DNA of 64,000 nucleotides from NCBI GenBank assembly GCA_964019055.1, contig OZ025211.1:1051135-1115134 (forward strand), written 5' to 3'. This DNA is from Anthopleura xanthogrammica. Its lineage: Eukaryota; Cnidaria; Anthozoa; Actiniaria; Actiniidae. Under the pieces are notes generated by a model, which was not told the origin of the DNA, made no database searches, and saw only the letters and a program-made list of their open reading frames with translations. Shown piece by piece: positions 60,101 through 64,000 of the stretch; position 1 is the stretch's first letter, and every line of letters starts with the position of its first letter. The position numbers and the translations under genes are program-made.

Positions 60101-62544
60101 CTTCCTGGTCCTGCTTGCAGTATCTTCGCACCACAAGTTTGGAATCAGGTTCAAAGAAATGCCCTCTTATTTAGAATGGATGATATTGATGTGGATTCTC
60201 GGTATTGCATGGTCTGAAATCATCCAGGTTTGGCATGAAGGTGTCGCACGGTATCTGTCGAGTGGATGGAATTGGATGGACATGGGCATGGTGTTTCTTA
60301 TACTTGGAGCCTACATCATATGGACTATCATGATTCTACTAGATCTTTCCAAACCAGGAGAACTTGTTCATGACATTGTACTAAGCACAGCTGATGGCAT
60401 GTACTCATTCGGTGTGGTAGCAAGCTTCTTCCGTCTCGTATATCTATGTCAAATAAGCCGTTATCTTGGTCTACTACAGCTTAGCTTAAGCCGTATGGTC
60501 CGAGTCATCTTTCAATTTGCATTCATCAGTTGCGTCATGCTTGCATCATTTTCCGTTGCCATGACGATGCTGTTTATGGCGTCATTTGAAGCATACGGAA
60601 AAGACAGGCCACTAGGGTACAACTCGACAATGCTGGAATCCGTCCTTGACAAGGGATATCACAAGTAAGTTATATGGACCCTTTGACCACTAGTTACATT
60701 CCGTCCTTGACAAGGGATATCACAAGTAAGTTATATGGACCCTTTAACCACTAGTTACATTCCGTCCTTGACAAGGGATATCACAAGTAAGTTATATGGA
60801 CCCTTTAACCACTAGCTACATTCCAGATTTGAGGGAGGGGTGGGGAAGTGTGAAATATAAATCTTTTAACTATGTTTCATATATATAGATAACAGATTCG
60901 GTATTAACAGGGAGAGATGGAAAGGATGCCTGACTGGTACAAGGGATGAGCTAGCTATTTGTTTTCGTACTTGATTTCATAACCGGTCTTTGGCAAATTT
61001 TTCAGGAGCTGAAAAAAACCTTTTTCACCTAATACCTTTTAGATAAGCGAACTTTGTGACAAGTTTTACTCAAAAGATAATAATAATCTAATATGTTCTA
61101 TTTTTAGCCTACTGACTACCATGGTAACCCTGATGTGGGCTAGCCTCGACATGGTGGGGCTCATTAGCCTTGACGTATTCAGAGGTCAAAGTCTCATACA
61201 GTTCTGGTCAGCGGCATTGTTTACTCTTTACCACGCAGCCTCCATGATCGTACTCCTCAACATGTTGATTGCAATGATGAGCAATTCGTACCAACAAGTC
61301 GAGGTAAGAAAGTCTATCACCTGACGGCTTAGTAACCCTTCCTTAATAATGATCACATTTTTAGCCAATCAAAGTCTAGTAAATTGGAACAATGTTGGTC
61401 TACAACAAATATTTTGTTTGCTGAACAAAACCTCTATTACACTGCTGTCAATCAGAATATGTAAAGGTATGCGACTGTTTCCTCGATCAGCGCATAGCAA
61501 TGAAAATAGTGGTAAACGGTCAGTATCAAGATATATGTCGACCCATATTTAGTAGCCACTTGTCAAAGAGGGTTTTGGCTCTAGCCGCTAACTAACCGCT
61601 ATTATTGGAAATTGACAGGTCGTAGAGGGTGGCCGTTTATTATAAGTTCATGGAGAATTAAATATTAATATTGATAATAATTAATGATTGATGATATGAA
61701 ATGCAAAACACTAGAAATAAAGCCTTTATTTCGAGTGTTTTACACTTTGTATCATCAATTATTGATTATTACCGATATCAATATTTATTTCTCCATGAAC
61801 TTATAATAAACGGCCCCCTTCTCGACTTGTCAATTATCGCGGCGACTTTTTAGAATATAACTGTTAATGATAACCCTGCATGATAACAAGTAAAAACCAA
61901 AGCCGGAATTCGAATTAAGTAAATTATTGAATAGCTGTTCTCTCCAAACGAGACCGTTATCATAGAATACTTCTACGTTAAAAGTTATCTTTCGAGTACG
62001 ACAAATTATAGGATTTGATCACGACTAGACAGACAGTTATCGCAAGACCTGCTTAGGAACTCCTTGGATATGATTACAAATTCAGACTTGAATTGCATCT
62101 GTCTTGCATACATTTGACTAAGAGACTTTTGCTGCAGATTATCGCGCTAAAAGTGCCTTATAACCAAAGCTATCACTTACTTGATTGTCGTAGTTTTTGA
62201 AGGGAAGGCCAGAAGCGAAGAAATCGAATCAGCTCTTCAGCAAACAACCAAATTTATTTTCAATCAACTTTTATGAACTTTTATGAATATCAATGAGTTC
62301 TGATATGGAATGTGGCCAACACGAGTTGCACATAGGAATTTTTTGCACGCGCGCGCTGGTTGTAAACAAAAAGCATGCAATCTACCCTTGTTGCTCGGGC
62401 GTAGTGTTTTCCCATTTCAGACAACGTTTCATTCCCTTGAGTATCATTTCTTTGTTTGACGGTTTAAAATTGCCTACAATTGAAAAGGACAAACAGCTAG
62501 AAAATAAATATTTTACAAACTTGGAATGAAATATTTAAGGAATG

Positions 62545-62590
<46 letters not shown>

Positions 62591-62843
62591 GTAATAATAA
62601 TTTTAATTTCAATAAGAAATTCAGCGATAGAAAACTTTTTTTAAAGAACATTTTAATAAAAGACGACGTTTCGACGTTTGCTTAACGTCATTTTAGGCTT
62701 GATAATGACGTTAAGCAAACGTCGAAACGTCGTCTTTTATTAAAATGTTCTTTAAAAAAAGTTTTCTATCGCTGAATTTCTTATTGAAATTATATAGTAA
62801 GCCACTATTAATAATTTTAATAAGATGAAAATAAAATTTGATG

Positions 62844-62884
<41 letters not shown>

Positions 62885-63145
62885 CATGATGATCATGATG
62901 ATCATGATGATCATGATGATCATGATGATCATGATGATCATGTGTTACTTTTGCAACAGGACAACATAGAGACAGAGTACAAATTCGCTCGTACGCAACT
63001 TTGGGCGGATTACATCGGTGATGGAGTACCAACCTTACCACCGCCAATCAACCTTATACCAACTCCTAAATTCATCTATAGAAATCTCTCGAAATTGACC
63101 TTCAAGTGCTTTGGTTTTCCTAGGAAAGAACCCTGCCTTCCTGGG
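54136..63145 (+). CDS. TRPC: TRPC-type transient receptor potential cation channel (3' partial)
   Basis: Exons 54136-54148, 54196-55070, 59874-60664, 61108-61303 and 62960-63145 join in phase to 687 residues and continue beyond the window. Landmarks: an ankyrin-type segment (LPLIVAAQLGNYEAINLFL, ~140-160); the TRPC linker (KPHNVLCKCEECM, RLDIYRALANPVYI); HNQKE|FVAHPFCQ; S1-S5 in exon 3; pore and S6 in exon 4 (LLNMLIAMMSNSYQ). The TRP domain in exon 5 is EYKFAR, with Tyr for the usual Trp, then LPPPINLIPTPK. These tetrameric plasma-membrane channels pass Ca2+/Na+ downstream of PLC. Only one or two ankyrin repeats are visible where TRPCs have about four, so upstream exons may be missing. The first mini-exon (MVVA) is uncertain; else Met at 54219. 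Confidence 0.85.
55071..57454. other. First half of TRPC intron 2
   Basis: AT-rich with a short (TA)n at 56825-56843. No exon candidate: the flanking exons already join at the conserved NQKE-FVAHP position of TRPC proteins. Confidence 0.5.
57455..57595. repeat. (TCCG)n and (TTCG)n microsatellites in TRPC intron 2
   Basis: CCATCCATCCA, then ~14 TCCG units (57479-57533), then TTCG/TTTG units to ~57590. Confidence 0.95.
58152..58328 (+). promoter_or_regulatory. Intronic promoter-like array: E-box, four phased CCAAT boxes and a TATA box
   Basis: TCACGTGA at 58151-58158. CCAAT at 58196, 58231, 58262 and 58297, each inside a related 31-35-bp unit (ACCAATCAGAATGCTGGACT, ATGAATATTAAAT). TATATAAA at 58321, 24 bases past the last CCAAT. 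It lies in TRPC intron 2 on the same strand. No recognised gene starts downstream; a lost retroelement LTR or an unannotated small transcript are both possible. Confidence 0.4.
60640..60822. repeat. 61-bp triplication that includes the TRPC exon 3 splice donor
   Basis: CCGTCCTTGACAAGGGATAT, CACAAGTAAGTTATATGGAC starts at 60640, 60701 and 60762; the last ~25 bases of exon 3 and its GTAAGT are inside the unit, giving donors at 60665, 60726 and 60787. Copies differ at one or two bases, so the event is recent. Confidence 0.95.
61611..61834. mobile_element. Fold-back MITE, ~220 bp, in TRPC intron 4
   Basis: ATTGACAGGTCGTAGAGGGT, GGCCGTTTATTATAAGTTCA on the left pairs with TGAACTTATAATAAACGGCC, CCCTTCTCGACTTGTCAAT on the right; the arms continue through TATTAATATTGATAATAATT to near the middle. 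Confidence 0.85.
62519..62600 (+). repeat. Retroelement 3' tail ending in (AAT)n
   Basis: Same ATGAAATATTTAAGGAATGA, TTAATAATAAT end as at 33250-33330, with about 20 AAT units. Confidence 0.65.
62605..62791. repeat. Perfect palindrome, 88-bp arms and 11-nt spacer
   Basis: Left arm 62605-62692 (AATTTCAATAAGAAATTCAG ... TTTGCTTAACGTCATT) and right arm 62704-62791 are exact reverse complements, with the spacer TTAGGCTTGAT. Each arm holds GACGACGTTTCGACG, i.e. CGTCGAAACGTCGTC on the other strand, a motif often found in Penelope-like terminal repeats (recalled association, not tested). Confidence 0.95.
62841..62941. repeat. (GCT)n plus (GATGATCAT)n array just before TRPC exon 5
   Basis: About ten GCT units then seven GATGATCAT units end 18 bases before the exon 5 acceptor (62958-62959). 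The frame is open across array and exon, so retention would add poly-Ala and Asp-Asp-His repeats without a stop. Confidence 0.9.
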
Positions 63146-63187
63146 GTAAGGAAACACCTTGATTATTGTTGCTTCAATAGATATTTC

Positions 63188-63342
63188 CAGGGGCTGATCC
63201 AGGGGTTGTATGATGGCAATGAAAGCGAGAGTAACGCCTAATTCTAGTTAGCCATCACTCTCTCACTATCAGGCGCTAATCGAAATTCTCATAAGGGAGG
63301 CTGCTTTCCAACCCATACAACCCTTCCCCTGATCCGCCCCTG
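63188..63342. mobile_element. hAT-like MITE
   Basis: CAGGGGCTGATCCAGGGGTT, GTATG at the left and CATACAACCCTTCCCCTGAT, CCGCCCCTG at the right are inverted repeats; CAGGGGC ends are typical of hAT elements. An 8-bp duplication is not evident. Confidence 0.65.
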
Positions 63343-63394
63343 ATTTCAATACATATTTCATAACATTGTCCTTTAACAGATGAGTGACTTTACG

Positions 63395-63529
63395 TATGGA
63401 CACCTTGATGTATATTCCCAATACAGCTCAATTTCGAGGACAAACAATGATTTTTACTCTCCTGGAAATTAATCCATCGTTTTGTCCCCCAGATTGAGCT
63501 GCATTGGGAATTGCTGCAAGGGGTCCATA
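63395..63529. mobile_element. TIR MITE, second copy of the family at 3890
   Basis: TATGGACACCTTG and its partner CAAGGGGTCCATA bound an inner ACAGCTCAATTTCGAGGACA / TGTCCCCCAGATTGAGCTGC pair, as in the 3890-4027 copy. Confidence 0.7.
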
Positions 63530-64000
63530 GCCTTCTTGGAACATACGTCATCTCCTGTTTAGTGTGAATTTTTCAATCGAATTGATGATTGAGAATAGAG
63601 GGCAGTGTCGGCCGGACCGTCGATGAATGAGAATCATGCAGCTGATTGATACAAAGCATTAAGCCTAAATTGTGTATGATTATGATCGTCAGGGCGGAAT
63701 ATTTTAAAAGCAATTTAAGTAATTGCAATTATAGAAGCTCGAAAAAAAAACTTTTTTTTTTAGGCCTAATCCACAATTTTCCCTTTCAGATCATTCTATT
63801 AAGTATTATTTATATGAATATTCGGCTTTGTTAGTCAAGAGTAAGGCAGTATTCACAGTATTCAATACATGAAATGGAAGAAATATTTACTGTTTTGTTT
63901 TCAAGAGATTCATAATGTTTTGCCAGGTTTGACGGTTTCCACGAGTATTTTCAAAAACGTCGTTGACGTTTCGTCTGTTCGTGTTGCCAGAAGTGGCTCA
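63530..64000. other. Right edge, presumably TRPC intron 5
   Basis: Acceptor-like CCCTTTCAG (to 63789) and TTTGCCAG (to 63927) occur, but neither is followed by sequence I can place in a TRPC C-terminus, so no exon is called. Confidence 0.3.

Noticed and set aside
63146..63241. Read-through end of TRPC exon 5 to TAA at 63239
   Set aside because: GTAAGG at 63146 is a good donor and the added residues run into a hAT-like MITE; TRPC proteins are longer.

Overview
The window is AT-rich eukaryotic nuclear DNA from an invertebrate animal. It has GT-AG introns, AATAAA poly(A) signals, animal gene families (TRPC channel, ETS factor, MFSD4-type transporter), long microsatellites, and dense fold-back elements, Penelope-like and LINE fragments and a tRNA-like SINE. 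An anthozoan-type cnidarian fits best, but that is inference; no rRNA, mitochondrial or marker gene fixes the taxon.

Layout, all protein genes on the + strand. (1) 1-1332: 3' end of a large gene whose product is a paralogue of the next one. (2) 1333-11280: repeat-rich spacer with fold-back elements, a Penelope-like GIY-YIG fragment, a TTAA-flanked transposon with a LINE remnant inside it, a TTTCTC array and a reversed Penelope RT relic. (3) 11285-17223: a secreted MACPF-like giant protein (1664 aa) made from a short signal-peptide exon plus one 4.9-kb exon. (4) 17300-21025: spacer with nested inverted repeats. (5) 21026-29256: a 12-exon MFS transporter of the MFSD4/Naglt1 type (598 aa) with an 18-bp microexon and minisatellite-filled introns. 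(6) 29.7-43.0 kb: an ETS transcription factor (199 aa) with what look like alternative first exons and promoters far upstream, separated by giant TCAG and CTGT arrays. (7) 43.0-54.1 kb: a 31-bp minisatellite, other repeats, a transposon carrying a piece of a gene, then a gene desert. (8) 54136 to beyond 63145: a TRPC cation channel whose last exon(s) lie past the window.

The four genes show no shared pathway; they look like ordinary neighbours in a repeat-rich animal genome. The most interesting signals are structural. A minisatellite is built from decayed copies of an intron-exon junction (MFSD4 intron 1), and a 61-bp triplication carries a splice donor (TRPC intron 3). Patchy identity suggests gene conversion between the two MACPF-type paralogues. 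A 1.1-kb TIR element with a 9-bp target duplication has apparently captured host coding sequence. A perfect 88-bp-arm palindrome lies near the right end. All exon joins were made by reading frames and splice sites by eye, without transcript support.
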